Assembly: GCF_003182485.1 (NCBI RefSeq)
Contig: NZ_QGTX01000001.1
Location: 806,001-870,000 of the forward strand
DNA: 64,000 bases
Source: Geodermatophilus normandii
GTDB taxonomy: Bacteria; Actinomycetota; Actinomycetes; Mycobacteriales; Geodermatophilaceae
Direction: 5' to 3'
The notes beneath the pieces were generated by a model that was given only the letters and a program-made list of their open reading frames with translations, searched no databases and had not been told where the DNA came from. A program made the translations under genes and the position numbers. Below are positions 1-9,014 of the stretch, one piece after another (positions within the stretch are counted from its first letter, which is position 1; every line of letters begins with the position of its first letter).

Positions 1-1030
1 ACAGCGGCCCGCCGGAGTTGCCGGCGCGCACCTCGCCGAACAGCGCGTAGACGTCGCGCTGCACCGTGCGGGTGTCGCGGAAGTCCGGTCCGCTGATCGG
101 GCCCTGGTCGCGGACGCGGGCCGGGCCGATGAACAGCGCCCCGCCCCCGGGGTAGCCCATGATGATCGCGTCGTCGCCGGTGTCGGAGACCTCCGGGGCG
201 AAGGCCAGCGCCACCTGCGGCAGGCCGGGCACCGCGAGCACCGCGATGTCGACCTCCTCGTCGACGTAGACCGTCGTCGCCTCGTACTCCCCGCCCTCGG
301 CCTCGACCACGGGGTCGTCGACCCCGGCGAGGACGTGCGCGTTGGTCATCACCCGGCCGGGCGCGTAGACGAAGCCGGACCCGTCGATCTGCCGCGAGCA
401 CGACGGCGCGATGCCGCTGATCTTGACCACCGAGCCCTGCACCTGACCGACGACGGGGCTGCCCGCCAGCGCCGCGTCCGGTGCCTCGACCTCGCGGGCC
501 TGGGTGGGGGTCAGCGGATCGAGGACGTCGGGCAGCCCGCGCCGGTCGATCGCCTCGCGCAGGGAGTCGTAGACCGCGCGGACGCTGTCGGGCACGGCCC
601 GGTCGACCGCCTGCACCAGCGCCGACTTGCGCACCTGACCGGCCAGCCCGGGGAACGGGGCGCTGGCCAGCGGGGTGGCCACCATCCACGCCACCAGCAG
701 CACCGCCACCGCCGACACCACCGCGCCGGCCACCGAGTCGAGCACCTCGGCCGGCTCCCAGGTGACCCGCCGGCGCACCGCCCGCCCGATCGCGCCGGCC
801 AGCACCTGGCCGAGCAGCGCCCCCGCCAGGACGACGACGAGCGCGGCGAACACGCGGGTCACCGGCGACCCGTCGAGCCGGTCGGCGACCGGCCCGGACA
901 GCTGGGCCCCGAGGACGGCGCCGCCGAGGAAGCCGAGGAAGGAGGTGGCCGACACCACCAGACCCTGGCGGAAGCCGGAGAAGGCGAAGCCGAGGGCGAG
1001 GGCGATGAGGGCGAGGTCGACCAGTGACAT
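1..1030 (-). CDS. marP: MarP-like membrane serine protease (3' end cut by window edge)
   Basis: Membrane-anchored trypsin-like protease, periplasmic; the M. tuberculosis MarP family protects against acid and oxidative stress. The first ~130 residues form a CvpA-type block of hydrophobic helices, followed by a linker and the protease domain. The catalytic triad is visible: His232 (in TNAHV), Asp261 (VDIAVL) and Ser339 (GNSGGPL), almost the same spacing as in the mycobacterial protein. ATG at 1030 begins MSLVDLAL. Only about 343 codons are in the window; the stop lies beyond base 1. It is the last gene of a minus-strand run of five closely packed genes (nth to marP). Identification is firm; the exact substrate is not inferable. 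Confidence 0.9.
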   Translation of the reverse strand, partial: MSLVDLALIALALGFAFSGFRQGLVVSATSFLGFLGGAVLGAQLSGPVADRLDGSPVTRVFAALVVVLAGALLGQVLAGAIGRAVRRRVTWEPAEVLDSVAGAVVSAVAVLLVAWMVATPLASAPFPGLAGQVRKSALVQAVDRAVPDSVRAVYDSLREAIDRRGLPDVLDPLTPTQAREVEAPDAALAGSPVVGQVQGSVVKISGIAPSCSRQIDGSGFVYAPGRVMTNAHVLAGVDDPVVEAEGGEYEATTVYVDEEVDIAVLAVPGLPQVALAFAPEVSDTGDDAIIMGYPGGGALFIGPARVRDQGPISGPDFRDTRTVQRDVYALFGEVRAGNSGGPL

Positions 1031-1033
1031 GGG

Positions 1034-1489
1034 TCAGCCGCGCACCGTCATGACGCCGGTCTGGCCGAGCTGGACGTGGAAGCTGCACTCGAAGGGGTGC
1101 TCGCCCGGCGCGGTGACCTCGAACTCGATGGTCTCGGTGTCCCCCGCAGCGAGCAGCGGGATCTCCTCGGGGATCTCCTCGACGCCGGCGCCGGGCGTGA
1201 AGCGGAAGTTGTGCGTGGCCTGCGTGGCGGTGCTCTGCACGGTCAGCCGCACCCGGCCGGGCGCCACGGTGAAGGTGTCGGGCACGAACACGTAGTCGTC
1301 CGGGGTCTGGATGGTGACCTCCTGGACGCCGTCCTCCCCCGTGGTCACCGTGCCCAGCGACGCGTCACTGCTGGACGGGGCCGCCCCCGGGTCGGCGCCG
1401 TCGCCGGAGCCGCAGCCGGCCAGCACACCGGCGGCCAGCACCGCACCGGCCAGCGCCGCCGGGAGGCGGCGCGTCCAGATTCCGCTCAT
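1034..1489 (-). CDS. cupredoxin-domain lipoprotein
   Basis: 151 residues. A signal peptide ends in a lipobox (LAGC, Cys26), so it should be a lipoprotein on the outer face of the membrane. A Ser/Asp-rich linker follows, then a plastocyanin-like beta domain with candidate copper ligands His (THNFRF), Cys and His in CSFH, and a Met nine residues on (GVM), the type-1 copper pattern. Likely an extracytoplasmic electron carrier or copper-binding protein. The ATG at 1489 overlaps the upstream NUDIX stop (ATGA), so the two are translationally coupled; the gap to marP is 3 bases. Family assignment is good, redox partner unknown. Confidence 0.85.
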   Translation of the reverse strand: MSGIWTRRLPAALAGAVLAAGVLAGCGSGDGADPGAAPSSSDASLGTVTTGEDGVQEVTIQTPDDYVFVPDTFTVAPGRVRLTVQSTATQATHNFRFTPGAGVEEIPEEIPLLAAGDTETIEFEVTAPGEHPFECSFHVQLGQTGVMTVRG

Positions 1490-2256
1490 CGGCGCGGAAC
1501 CGTACGCGCCGCGGGGTCCCCGGGCCCGCCGTCGGCCACCGTCGGCGCGGCGGCGTCCTCCGCGCCGCCCTCCCCGAGCGACCCGGGCGCGGTCGCGGGG
1601 CGGCCGCCCGCCGCCTCCAGCGGGCGGACGTCGCGCTCGTCCCACGGCCGCGCCAGGCCGGCGGCCTCGAGGACCGCGTCGAGCAGGCCCGCGGTGAAGC
1701 CCCACACGACCATCCCGGCGACGCCGAAGGCCGGCCCGACGTAGCCCATCGGGTGGCGCACCCGGAACCGGTTCGCCGGGTCGGCGAGCTCGTCCAGCGG
1801 CACGCGAGCCACCCGGGCCACCTCCAGCGGGTCGCCGACGGCGACGTCGCGCGGGTCCTCCCACCAGGCGACGACCGGGACGACGAGGTTGTCCGAGGGT
1901 CCGAGGAACAGCTCCGGCAGCGTGGCGAGCGCCCGGACGCCGTCGGGGTCGACGCCGGCCTCCTCCTGGGCCTCCCGGAGCGCGGTGCCCACGGGGTAGT
2001 CCTCACCCGGGTCGGCGCCGCCGCCGGGGAAGGCCGGCTGCCCGGCGTGCGTGCGCAACCGCGCGGACTTCTCGATGAGCAGGACGTCGGCCCCGCGCGG
2101 GCCCTCGCCGAACAGGATGAGCACCGCCGACCGGCGCGCGGTGTCGGTGGCGCCCTGCATGCGGTGGCGCAGCGGCAGGTCCCCCGCCGCGGCCACCAGC
2201 CGCTGCAGGTAACCCGGCAGTCCGGTGGGGTCGACCCCGGGCAGCAGGCCGGTCAC
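1486..2256 (-). CDS. NUDIX hydrolase, probable CoA pyrophosphatase (NudL-like)
   Basis: 256 residues. Carries the NudL/UPF0035 signature (RLRTHAGQPAFPGGGADPGE) running into the NUDIX box that ends REAQEEAGV, the set typical of enzymes cleaving CoA to 3',5'-ADP and phosphopantetheine. The GTG at 2256 overlaps the stop of the upstream thioredoxin gene (GTGA) and the stop overlaps the next start (ATGA), so it sits inside a coupled operon. M. tuberculosis has a NUDIX gene (Rv3672c) at the same place between marP and a thioredoxin gene. Substrate is inferred from the motif only. Confidence 0.85.
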   Translation of the reverse strand: MTGLLPGVDPTGLPGYLQRLVAAAGDLPLRHRMQGATDTARRSAVLILFGEGPRGADVLLIEKSARLRTHAGQPAFPGGGADPGEDYPVGTALREAQEEAGVDPDGVRALATLPELFLGPSDNLVVPVVAWWEDPRDVAVGDPLEVARVARVPLDELADPANRFRVRHPMGYVGPAFGVAGMVVWGFTAGLLDAVLEAAGLARPWDERDVRPLEAAGGRPATAPGSLGEGGAEDAAAPTVADGGPGDPAARTVPRR

Positions 2257-2834
2257 AGCTGCACGCCCAGGTGCTCGGCGACCAGGCCGCGCAGCTCGTC
2301 GAGGGACTCGACCGCCCCGGTGCGCACGAAGGCCACCGAGCCGTCGGCGGCGAGGAACACCGTGTGCGGCAGGCCGCGCAGCCCCAGCGCCGCGGCGACG
2401 TCGCCCCGCCCGTCGAAGGCGCCGGGGAGGGTGACGCCGGCGTCGTCGGCGAAGGAGGCCGCCTGCGGGACGCCGTCCTGGCTGATCACACCCACCACCC
2501 GGACACGGTCGCCGGCGAGGTCGGCGAGCTGCTGCACCAGCGGGAGCTCCTCCCGGCACGGGCCGCACCAGCTGGCCCAGAGGTTCAGCACGGTGGGCGC
2601 CCCGGGCGCGCGGCCGAGGTCGAGCGTCCCGCCGGTGAAGCACTCGATCGGCGCGACGCCCGACAGCTCGCCGGCCGCCGGTTCCTCGGGCTGCTCCGGG
2701 CAGGCCGTCAGCTCCGTCTGCGTGGCGGCGACGGTGGCGCGCCGCGGGGTCCCGGGCTCGTCGGCCTCGGCCGTGCAGGCCGACAGCGCCAGACCCAGGC
2801 CGAGCAGGAGCGCGGCGGTGCGGCGGGCGCTCAC
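2253..2834 (-). CDS. TlpA/ResA-like thioredoxin-fold lipoprotein
   Basis: 193 residues, starting at GTG 2834 that overlaps the nth stop (GTGA). A short hydrophobic signal ends in a lipobox (LSAC, Cys20). The redox site is WCGPC at residues 89-93, followed by the thioredoxin cis-Pro region (GLPHTVFL). Extra Cys at 45 and 65 precede the domain. Likely an extracytoplasmic disulfide reductase acting in cytochrome maturation or on exported thiols. Neighbouring nth and marP match the Rv3671c-Rv3674c order. Confidence 0.87.
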   Translation of the reverse strand: MSARRTAALLLGLGLALSACTAEADEPGTPRRATVAATQTELTACPEQPEEPAAGELSGVAPIECFTGGTLDLGRAPGAPTVLNLWASWCGPCREELPLVQQLADLAGDRVRVVGVISQDGVPQAASFADDAGVTLPGAFDGRGDVAAALGLRGLPHTVFLAADGSVAFVRTGAVESLDELRGLVAEHLGVQL

Positions 2835-3631
2835 TCGGTGTCCGACGCCGCGGGCGTCTTCACCAGCTTCAGCGCCGCCTCGGGGTCGGTGGGACCGATG
2901 CCGTACGAGGGGCACCAGCGGGCCAGCCCGCACGCGCCGCAGGCGGCCTTCTTGGCGTGGCACACCCGCCGGCCGTGGAAGATCACGCGGTGGCTGAACA
3001 TCGTCCAGTCGCGCTTCGGGACGAGCTCGGCGACCTCCGCCTCGACCTTGACCGGGTCCTCCTCGGCGGTCCAGCCGAAGCGGCGGACGAGCCGGCCGAA
3101 GTGGGTGTCGACGGTGAGCCCGGGGACGTCGAAGGCGTTGCCGAGGACGACGTTCGCCGTCTTGCGGCCCACACCGGGCAGCGTGACCAGGTCGGCCATC
3201 CGCCCGGGGACCTCGCCGTCGAACCGCTCCACCAGCGCCTGGGCGAGCCCGAGGACCGAGTTGGCCTTGGCGCGGAAGAAGCCGGTGGGCTTGAGGATCT
3301 CCTCGAGGTCGCCCCGGTCCGCGCCCGCCAGCGTCACCGGGTCCGGGTACTCCGCGAACAGCGCGGGCGTCACCCGGTTGACCGTCTTGTCCGTGGTCTG
3401 CGCGGACAGGACGGTGGCCACCAGCAGCTCGAAGGCGTTGGTGAAGTCGAGCTCGCAGTGGGCATCGGGGTGGATCACCGCCAGCTCGCGGGCCATCCGG
3501 CGGGCGCGGCGGGTGCGGGCCAGCGGCGTCTCGTCCGGGTCGAACGGCACGTCGGCCGGGCGGGCGGGTGCGCGGCGCGCTGCGGGGCGCGCGTAGGCCG
3601 GCGTGGACACGCGGTCGAGGGTATGCGTCAT
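2831..3631 (-). CDS. nth: endonuclease III
   Basis: 266 residues; DNA glycosylase/AP lyase that removes oxidised pyrimidines in base excision repair. Visible: helix-hairpin-helix with catalytic Lys ([12 protein letters not shown]), the catalytic Asp (TVDTHFGRL), and the [4Fe-4S] cluster Cys pattern C-x6-C-x2-C-x5-C near the C terminus. The N-terminal ~40 residues are an Arg/Ala/Pro-rich extension; starting at an internal GTG (VSTPAY) would shorten it. First gene of the run nth-thioredoxin-NUDIX-cupredoxin-marP. Confidence 0.93.
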   Translation of the reverse strand: MTHTLDRVSTPAYARPAARRAPARPADVPFDPDETPLARTRRARRMARELAVIHPDAHCELDFTNAFELLVATVLSAQTTDKTVNRVTPALFAEYPDPVTLAGADRGDLEEILKPTGFFRAKANSVLGLAQALVERFDGEVPGRMADLVTLPGVGRKTANVVLGNAFDVPGLTVDTHFGRLVRRFGWTAEEDPVKVEAEVAELVPKRDWTMFSHRVIFHGRRVCHAKKAACGACGLARWCPSYGIGPTDPEAALKLVKTPAASDTE

Positions 3632-3702
3632 CGGCGACGGTCCCGGGCCCGTGTCATCATCGCCTCACAGGCCTGCTCCCAGCGACCGGACAGGAGGTGG
3701 AC

Positions 3703-3942
3703 GTGGTCGCGCTCATCGTGATCCTCTTCCCGCCCATGGTCATCGCCTTCCTCCTGGTGATGGAACGGGTCGAGGAGCCGCTGCGCCGGCCGACGTCGCC
3801 GCGCGAGGTGGCCGAGTTCCTCGGCTCCGCGACGCAGGGCGAGGTCGACACCCTGGCCGCCTCGGGCATCCGCCGGGCGATGGCGCGCTGGCGCCGCCGC
3901 CGCCGCTCCCGGGTCCGCCAGAGCTCCGACTCGCTGGTCTGA
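3703..3942 (+). CDS. small membrane protein of unknown function
   Basis: 79 residues. GTG 3703 is chosen because an AGGAGG box ends 5 bases before it; a GTG at 3697 overlaps that box. One N-terminal transmembrane segment (VALIVILFPPMVIAFLLV), then a charged cytoplasmic part ending in an Arg-rich helix. It lies between nth (divergent) and crp. No family recognised. Confidence 0.6.
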   Translation: MVALIVILFPPMVIAFLLVMERVEEPLRRPTSPREVAEFLGSATQGEVDTLAASGIRRAMARWRRRRRSRVRQSSDSLV

Positions 3943-4022
3943 CCCGCCGGCCCGGACCGCGCACGGCGCGTCGCCGGCGGGTCCGTGCTCACCCCGCCGG
4001 GTCACCCGCGTGTCTCCGAACG

Positions 4023-4050
4023 GGTGACGGTGGGCACAGCCGCCTAGACT
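4023..4050 (+). promoter_or_regulatory. crp promoter with candidate CRP self-binding site
   Basis: GGTGA-N6-GCACA at 4023-4038 matches 8 of 10 positions of the CRP/GlxR consensus TGTGA-N6-TCACA. A TAGACT -10-like box follows at 4045-4050. A site just upstream of the -10 would suit autoregulation. Inferred from sequence resemblance only. A separate 8-bp inverted repeat (GTCACCCG/CGGGTGAC) lies at 4001-4028. Confidence 0.4.
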
Positions 4051-4116
4051 CCCCCTGGACGCGGGCGCTGCCGCCCCGCACGTCGAGCGAGAACGGTGGG
4101 GTGGAGAGGACACGTG

Positions 4117-4791
4117 GTGGACGAGGTGCTGGCCCAGTCGGGGCTCTTCCAGGGGCTCTCGGAGGAGGCCGTCGACCCGGTCGCCAGTCGTCTGGAGACG
4201 ATCACCCTGCCGCGGGGCCGGGTCGTGTTCAACGAGGGCGAACCCGGCGACAGCCTCTACATCGTGCTGAGCGGCAAGATCAAGCTGTCCCGCCGCTCGC
4301 CCGACGGCCGCGAGAACGTGCTCGCCGTCATGGGTCCCTCCGACCAGTTCGGTGAGCTGTCGGTCTTCGACCCCGGCCCGCGCACCGCGACGGCCACCGC
4401 GGTGACCGACGTGAAGCTGGCCAAGATGCCGCAGTCGGTGCTCCGGCCGTGGATCGAGGCGCACCCCGAGGTCGGCGAGCGGCTGCTGCACGTGCTCGCC
4501 CGGCGGCTGCGGCGCACGAACGACTCGGTGGCCGACCTGATCTTCACCGACGTCCCCGGCCGCGTGGCCAAGGCGCTGCTGCAGATGGCCGACCGCTTCG
4601 GCAGCCGCGAGTCCGACGGCCTGCGGGTCAAGCACGACCTCACGCAGGAGGAGCTGGCCCAGCTGGTCGGCGCCTCCCGCGAGACGGTCAACAAGGCGCT
4701 GGCCGACTTCGTGCACCGCGGCTGGATCCAGCTGCAGGGCAAGTCGGTCGTCGTCCTCGACGAGGACCGACTCCGCCGCCGCGCGCGGTGA
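4117..4791 (+). CDS. crp: CRP/FNR-family transcriptional regulator
   Basis: 224 residues when started at GTG 4117, the same length as M. tuberculosis CRP (Rv3676). An AGAGGA box lies 6 bases upstream; GTG 4096 and 4114 are alternatives. N-terminal cyclic-nucleotide domain (~10-115) with the cAMP-pocket motif [16 protein letters not shown], a dimer helix, and a C-terminal winged helix whose recognition helix reads [11 protein letters not shown]. Global cAMP-responsive regulator of carbon and stress genes in this phylum. Followed by a strong hairpin at 4906-4938. Confidence 0.93.
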   Translation: MDEVLAQSGLFQGLSEEAVDPVASRLETITLPRGRVVFNEGEPGDSLYIVLSGKIKLSRRSPDGRENVLAVMGPSDQFGELSVFDPGPRTATATAVTDVKLAKMPQSVLRPWIEAHPEVGERLLHVLARRLRRTNDSVADLIFTDVPGRVAKALLQMADRFGSRESDGLRVKHDLTQEELAQLVGASRETVNKALADFVHRGWIQLQGKSVVVLDEDRLRRRAR

Positions 4792-4905
4792 CGTCGCGGT
4801 CCTCCCGGACCGCCCCGCGGCCAGGTGCCGTCCCGACCCGGACCGAGCCGTCCCCGCGCCCCTGCCGGGAGGCCCTCCGGCCCCCGTGACCGGTCCACAC
4901 GCGTC

Positions 4906-4938
4906 AGAGGCCCGGAACCGACCCGGTTCCGGGCCTCT
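4906..4938. terminator. bidirectional terminator hairpin
   Basis: Perfect 15-bp stem (4906-4920 with 4924-4938) around a 3-base loop, between the convergent crp and NUDIX genes. No U-tract, as usual in actinobacteria. Confidence 0.8.
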
Positions 4939-4980
4939 CGCGTGCGGTGCCCCCACCGGGCACCGCCCTGCGAGGTCGCG

Positions 4981-5034
4981 GGAGCGGCTCAGCGCCCCCG
5001 GGGGACGGCCGCTGGCCGCGGTGTGACCCGGAGG
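4981..5034 (+). repeat. 54-base intergenic repeat, copy 1
   Basis: Starts GGAGCGGCTC and ends CCGGAGG. About 85% identical by eye to the copy at 5898-5951. The two copies lie in the same orientation on either side of the NUDIX gene. Confidence 0.6.
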
Positions 5035-5035
5035 G

Positions 5036-5830
5036 TCACGAGGGGAGCGGCACCACGAGGCCGATCCGGGTGCCGTCGGGGAGCTCGGCGAAGCGCCCCT
5101 CGGGCGTGGTCCTCAGCTCCGGCATGATCGGGTGCAGGGGCTCCGGCGGGGAGCCGGCCAGCGCGGCGGCGACGTCCGCGAAGCCCGCCAGCTGGCTCAG
5201 CGTGTGGATGGTCGGCGGCAGCATCGGCCGGGTGCCCGCCCGCATCTGCGCCAGCGCGGCCTCCGGCGTCAGCCAGCTGGCCTCGTCGGCCTCACCGGAG
5301 ACGTCGCGGGCCTCCTGGCCGACCGGCAGCGCGGCGGCGAAGAACCGGGTGTCGTAGCGCCGGGTCTCCTGCGGCGGCGTGATCCAGTGCGCGAACGGCC
5401 GGAGCAGGTCCGCGCGCAGCGCCAGCCCGCGGCTGGCCAGCAGCTCGGCCAGCGACAGCTCGCGGGTGAGCAGCGCCTGGCGCTGGGCCTCCCAGTCGTC
5501 CCCGGACACGTCCGGCACGACGTCGCTGCCGTCGGGCGACCCGGCCAGCAGCACGCCGGCCTCCTCGAACGTCTCCCGGACGGCGGCGCACACCAGCTCG
5601 CGCGCGGTCCGCGCGTCGCAGCCCAGCGCCTGCGCCCACTCGGCCGGTGCCGGGCCGGCCCAGGCGACGTCGGTGTCGCCGTCGCGCCGGTCCACCCCGC
5701 CGCCCGGGTAGGCGGTCATCCCGCCGGCGAACGGCATGCCGCGCGTGCGGCGCAGCAGGTGGACCTCCAGGCCCTCGGCGCCGTCGCGGAGCAGCAGGAC
5801 CGTCGCCGCCGGGCGGATCTCGGTCGTCAT
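5036..5830 (-). CDS. NUDIX hydrolase (NUDT19-like)
   Basis: 264 residues. NUDIX fold starting with a substrate-side motif (GGMTAYPGGGVDRRD), then a long insertion before the box residues (AAVRETFEEAGVLL), the arrangement of NUDT19/RP2-type CoA-ester diphosphatases rather than short MutT enzymes. C-terminal half contains conserved THTLSQLAGF-type helices. Transcribed opposite to crp and flanked by two copies of a 54-base repeat. Substrate is inferred. Confidence 0.8.
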   Translation of the reverse strand: MTTEIRPAATVLLLRDGAEGLEVHLLRRTRGMPFAGGMTAYPGGGVDRRDGDTDVAWAGPAPAEWAQALGCDARTARELVCAAVRETFEEAGVLLAGSPDGSDVVPDVSGDDWEAQRQALLTRELSLAELLASRGLALRADLLRPFAHWITPPQETRRYDTRFFAAALPVGQEARDVSGEADEASWLTPEAALAQMRAGTRPMLPPTIHTLSQLAGFADVAAALAGSPPEPLHPIMPELRTTPEGRFAELPDGTRIGLVVPLPS

Positions 5831-5897
5831 CGCGCGCCGACGCAGGAGGCGGTGGAGCGGTCGCGGAGGGCCGGAGGACCTCCCGGCCGGGGCACGG

Positions 5898-5951
5898 GGA
5901 GCGGCTCCGCGCCCCAGGGGGACGGCACCGGGTCGCGGTGCCGTCCGGAGG
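5898..5951 (+). repeat. 54-base intergenic repeat, copy 2
   Basis: Second copy of the element at 4981-5034, between the NUDIX start and the end of the RidA gene. A palindromic GGCCGGAGG/CCTCCCGGCC stretch lies just before it (about 5867-5887). Confidence 0.6.
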
Positions 5952-5960
5952 ACGGCGACG

Positions 5961-6437
5961 TCATCGCAGTTCGACGGTCAGCTCGATCTCCACCGGCGCG
6001 CCCAGCGGGAGCTCGGCGACGCCGACCGCGCTGCGGGCGTGGTGGCCGGCCTCGCCGAAGACCTTGCCCAGCAGCTCGCTGGCCCCGTTGACCACCCGGG
6101 GCTGGCCGCTGAAGCCCTCGGCGCTGGCCACGTAGCCGACGACGCGCACGATGCGCGCCACCGAGTCCAGGCCGACGAGGTCGTCGACGGCGGCCAGCGC
6201 GTTCAGGGCGCACAGCTTGGCGTCGGCGGCGGCGTCCTCCGGGTCGACCGAGCCGCCCACCTTGCCGGTGCGCCGCAGCCCGCCGTCGACGAAGGGCAGC
6301 TGGCCGGAGGTGAACACCAGCTGCCCGGAGCGCACCGCCGGCACGTACGAGGCGACCGGCGCGGCCACCGGTGGCAGCCGGATGCCCAGCTCGGCCAGGC
6401 GGGCGCGCCAGCTCGGCGCCTGCGTCCCCTGCGTCAT
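5961..6437 (-). CDS. RidA/YjgF-family deaminase
   Basis: 158 residues, RidA fold: hydrolyses reactive enamine/imine intermediates from PLP enzymes. Typical features: FTSGQLPF, the helix LNALAAVDDLVG, VRVVGYVAS, and ARSAVGVAELPLGAPVEIE containing the conserved Arg and Glu. Starts at ATG 6437, 10 bases after the small DUF4177 gene. The same pair is Rv3678c/Rv3678A in M. tuberculosis. Confidence 0.9.
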   Translation of the reverse strand: MTQGTQAPSWRARLAELGIRLPPVAAPVASYVPAVRSGQLVFTSGQLPFVDGGLRRTGKVGGSVDPEDAAADAKLCALNALAAVDDLVGLDSVARIVRVVGYVASAEGFSGQPRVVNGASELLGKVFGEAGHHARSAVGVAELPLGAPVEIELTVELR

Positions 6438-6447
6438 CGCCGCCGCC

Positions 6448-6621
6448 TCAGGACAGCGGGCGCTTGAGGTAGGCGACCGGCTGCTCGGGGCCGGTCGGAC
6501 CCGGCAGCACCGTCACCAGCTCCCAGCCGTCGACGCCCCACGAGTCGAGGATCGCCTTGGTGTTGTGGATCAGCAGCGGGATGGTGGCGTACTCCCACCT
6601 GCGGCGGGCCGGTTCGCTCAT
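6448..6621 (-). CDS. DUF4177-family small protein
   Basis: 57 residues from ATG 6621 ([17 protein letters not shown]). The WEYATIP...GWELVTVLP pattern is that of DUF4177, a one-domain family of unknown function common in actinobacteria. It precedes the RidA gene in the same transcript. Longer upstream starts exist in frame but run into the intergenic repeat. Confidence 0.8.
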   Translation of the reverse strand: MSEPARRRWEYATIPLLIHNTKAILDSWGVDGWELVTVLPGPTGPEQPVAYLKRPLS

Positions 6622-6663
6622 GGTGGACGACGCTAGCGCAGGCCACGGCACCGCTCAGCGGCC

Positions 6664-6710
6664 CCGCTGCAGGGGCCCGCGCCGAGCTCGCGAGGCGTGG
6701 GGGGCAGCGG
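6664..6710 (+). repeat. 47-base hairpin repeat, copy B
   Basis: One of three 47-base elements in this window (others 44799-44845 and 50661-50707). Common centre is GCGAGC..GCGAG followed by a G-run, with complementary ends (CCGCTGC/GCAGCGG). This copy lies in the divergent space between the DUF4177 gene and the Get3-like pair. Confidence 0.7.
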
Positions 6711-6716
6711 GGTCCT

Positions 6717-6722
6717 TACCCT
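6717..6722 (+). promoter_or_regulatory. -10 box of leaderless Get3-like operon
   Basis: TACCCT, with exactly 7 bases before GTG 6730, which places transcription and translation start together. Confidence 0.6.
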
Positions 6723-6729
6723 GGTCCGG

Positions 6730-7719
6730 GTGAGCCCCGACTTCCCCGTGCGCTGCCACGTCGTGACCGGCAAGGGCGGGACGGGCAAGACCACGGTCGC
6801 CGCCGCCCTGGCCCTGGCCCTGGCCTCCGAGGGCCGCACGGTCCTGCTGGTCGAGTGCGAGGGGCGGCAGGGCATCGCCCAGCTCTTCGACACCCCGCCG
6901 CTGCCCTACGAGGAGCGCCGGGTGGCGGTCACCCGGGGCGGGGGCGAGGTGCGGGCCCTGGCGATCGACGTCGAGGAGGCCCTGCTCGAGTACCTCGAGA
7001 TGTTCTACAACCTCCGCCGGGCCGGCCGGGCGCTGCGCAAGATGGGCGCGGTCGACTTCGCCACGACGATCGCCCCGGGCCTGCGCGACGTGCTGATCAC
7101 CGGGAAGGTCAAGGAGGCCGTCACCCGCCGCGAGGACGGCCGGCGGGTCTACGACGCGGTCGTGGTCGACGCGCCCCCGACCGGGCGGATCACCAAGTTC
7201 CTCAACGTCACCGGGGAGATGTCGGAGCTGACCCGCTCCGGCCCGATCAAGACCCAGAGCGACGGCGTCATGGCGGTGCTGCGCTCGCCGCAGACCGCGG
7301 TGCACCTGGTCACGCTGCTCGAGGACATGCCCGTGCAGGAGACCGCCGACGCCATCGCCGAGCTCACCGAGGCCCGCCTCCCCGTGGGGTCGGTGATCGT
7401 CAACATGGCCAGCGAGCCGGTGCTCCCGGAGGACGCCCTGGCCCGGGCCGTCGAGGGCGCCGTCACCGGCACCGACCTGGCGCCCGGCCTGGCCGCGGCC
7501 GGCCTGCCCGCCGATGCCGACCTCGCCGACGCGCTGGCCGCCGAGGCGGTCGAGCACGCGCAGCGGTGGGCCGCCCAGGACGCGCTGCGCGCCCGGGTGG
7601 AGTCGATGGGCCGCCCGCTGGCGGAACTGCCGCTGCTGCCCGGCCCGATGGACCTCGGGTGCCTGTTCGAGCTGGCCGGCCGGCTCGAGGACCACCTCGG
7701 TGCGGAGGTCGCCGCGTGA
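6730..7719 (+). CDS. Get3/ArsA-like ATPase, first of pair (Rv3679-like)
   Basis: 329 residues from a leaderless GTG. SIMIBI-class ATPase: P-loop GKGGTGKTT near residue 15, switch region ending DAPPTGR, and long C-terminal helical part. Orthologous position to Rv3679 (with Rv3680, a heteromeric Get3-like pair). No arsenite-binding Cys set is visible, so arsenic transport is unlikely; roles in membrane-protein handling or redox/glycerol stress have been suggested for the mycobacterial pair. The stop overlaps the next start (GTGA). Confidence 0.85.
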   Translation: MSPDFPVRCHVVTGKGGTGKTTVAAALALALASEGRTVLLVECEGRQGIAQLFDTPPLPYEERRVAVTRGGGEVRALAIDVEEALLEYLEMFYNLRRAGRALRKMGAVDFATTIAPGLRDVLITGKVKEAVTRREDGRRVYDAVVVDAPPTGRITKFLNVTGEMSELTRSGPIKTQSDGVMAVLRSPQTAVHLVTLLEDMPVQETADAIAELTEARLPVGSVIVNMASEPVLPEDALARAVEGAVTGTDLAPGLAAAGLPADADLADALAAEAVEHAQRWAAQDALRARVESMGRPLAELPLLPGPMDLGCLFELAGRLEDHLGAEVAA

Positions 7720-8972
7720 GCGCCGCCGAGGAGGCGGCGCCCCGCCCGGCCCGCACCGCCGCCCGCCCGGCGGCCGACCGGCAGGCGCCGCCCATGGACC
7801 TCGCCGCGCTCATCGAGGACGCCGACACCCGGATCGTCGTGTGCTGCGGCTCGGGCGGCGTCGGCAAGACCACGACGTCGGCCGCGCTGGCCCTGGCCGC
7901 CGCCGAGGCCGGCCGCCGGGTCGTCGTCCTCACCATCGACCCGGCCCGCCGGCTGGCGCAGTCGCTGGGCCTGGAGGAGCTGGACAACGAGCCGCGGCGG
8001 GTCGACGTCCCGGGGGCCACGGGCGAGCTGCACGCGATGATGCTGGACATGAAGCGGACGTTCGATGACATCGTCGTCGCGCACTCGACGCCCGAGCGGG
8101 CCGAGCAGATCCTGGCCAACCCCTTCTACCAGACCCTGTCGTCCTCGTTCTCCGGGACGCAGGAGTACATGGCGATGGAGAAGCTCGGCCAGTTGCGCGC
8201 GGCCGACACCTGGGACCTGATCATCGTCGACACGCCGCCGTCCCGGTCGGCGCTGGACTTCCTCGACGCGCCCAACCGGATGAGCCGCTTCCTCGACGGC
8301 ACGATGATCCGGCTGCTCACCGCCCCCGCCCGGGCCGGCGGGCGGGCCGGGTTCAAGTTCGCCAGCGCCGGTTTCATGATCTTCACGCGGATCATCAGCA
8401 AGGTCCTCGGCGGCCAACTGCTGCGCGACATCTCCGCGTTCGTCAGCGCCCTCGACACGATGTTCGGCGGCTTCCGCGAGCGGGCCACCGCCACCTACGA
8501 GCTGCTGCGCCGGCCGGGGACGTGGTTCGTCGTCGTGGCGACGCCGGAGCCCGACGCCCTCCGCGAGGCCTCCTACTTCGTCGACCGGCTCTCCTCCGAG
8601 GGCATGCCCCTGGCCGGGCTGGTGCTCAACCGCACCCACCCGCCGGCGAGCACGCGGCTGTCGGCCACCCGGGCCGAGACCGCCGCCGAGACCGCCGCCG
8701 AGGCCGGGGACGACGACCCCGCCGCGGCCCTGGCCGCCGGCGCCCTGCGGGTGCACGCCGAGCGGATGCTCCTGGCCGCCCGCGAGCAGCGGCTGGCCGA
8801 CCGGTTCACCAGCGCCCACCCCGAGGTGGGCATGCGGACCGTCCCGGCGGCCGCCGGGGACGTGCACGACCTCGACGGGCTGCGCACCATGGCCGAGGCA
8901 CTCACCGGGCCCGACGGCGACACGCCGACGGGCGTCCCGCGGACCCGGGTGCTGCCCGCGCGCCGCGTCTGA
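7716..8972 (+). CDS. Get3/ArsA-like ATPase, second of pair (Rv3680-like)
   Basis: 418 residues from GTG 7716. A ~30-residue Ala/Pro-rich lead is followed by the deviant Walker A ([12 protein letters not shown]), DPARRL switch I and [14 protein letters not shown] switch II. A hydrophobic helical insert around residues 200-250 ([12 protein letters not shown]) resembles the client-binding region of Get3. Coupled to its partner by a 4-base overlap. In M. tuberculosis whiB4 separates this gene from ponA2; here only 42 bases remain and no whiB gene is present. Confidence 0.85.
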   Translation: MSAAEEAAPRPARTAARPAADRQAPPMDLAALIEDADTRIVVCCGSGGVGKTTTSAALALAAAEAGRRVVVLTIDPARRLAQSLGLEELDNEPRRVDVPGATGELHAMMLDMKRTFDDIVVAHSTPERAEQILANPFYQTLSSSFSGTQEYMAMEKLGQLRAADTWDLIIVDTPPSRSALDFLDAPNRMSRFLDGTMIRLLTAPARAGGRAGFKFASAGFMIFTRIISKVLGGQLLRDISAFVSALDTMFGGFRERATATYELLRRPGTWFVVVATPEPDALREASYFVDRLSSEGMPLAGLVLNRTHPPASTRLSATRAETAAETAAEAGDDDPAAALAAGALRVHAERMLLAAREQRLADRFTSAHPEVGMRTVPAAAGDVHDLDGLRTMAEALTGPDGDTPTGVPRTRVLPARRV

Positions 8973-9000
8973 TCCCGGCCGGCCGCGTCGTCGCGCCCCG

Positions 9001-9006
9001 TACCCT
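9001..9006 (+). promoter_or_regulatory. -10 box upstream of ponA2-like gene
   Basis: TACCCT, 8 bases before ATG 9015 and 5 before GTG 9012. The spacing favours a leaderless start at the ATG. Confidence 0.55.
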
Positions 9007-9014
9007 TTCGGGTG

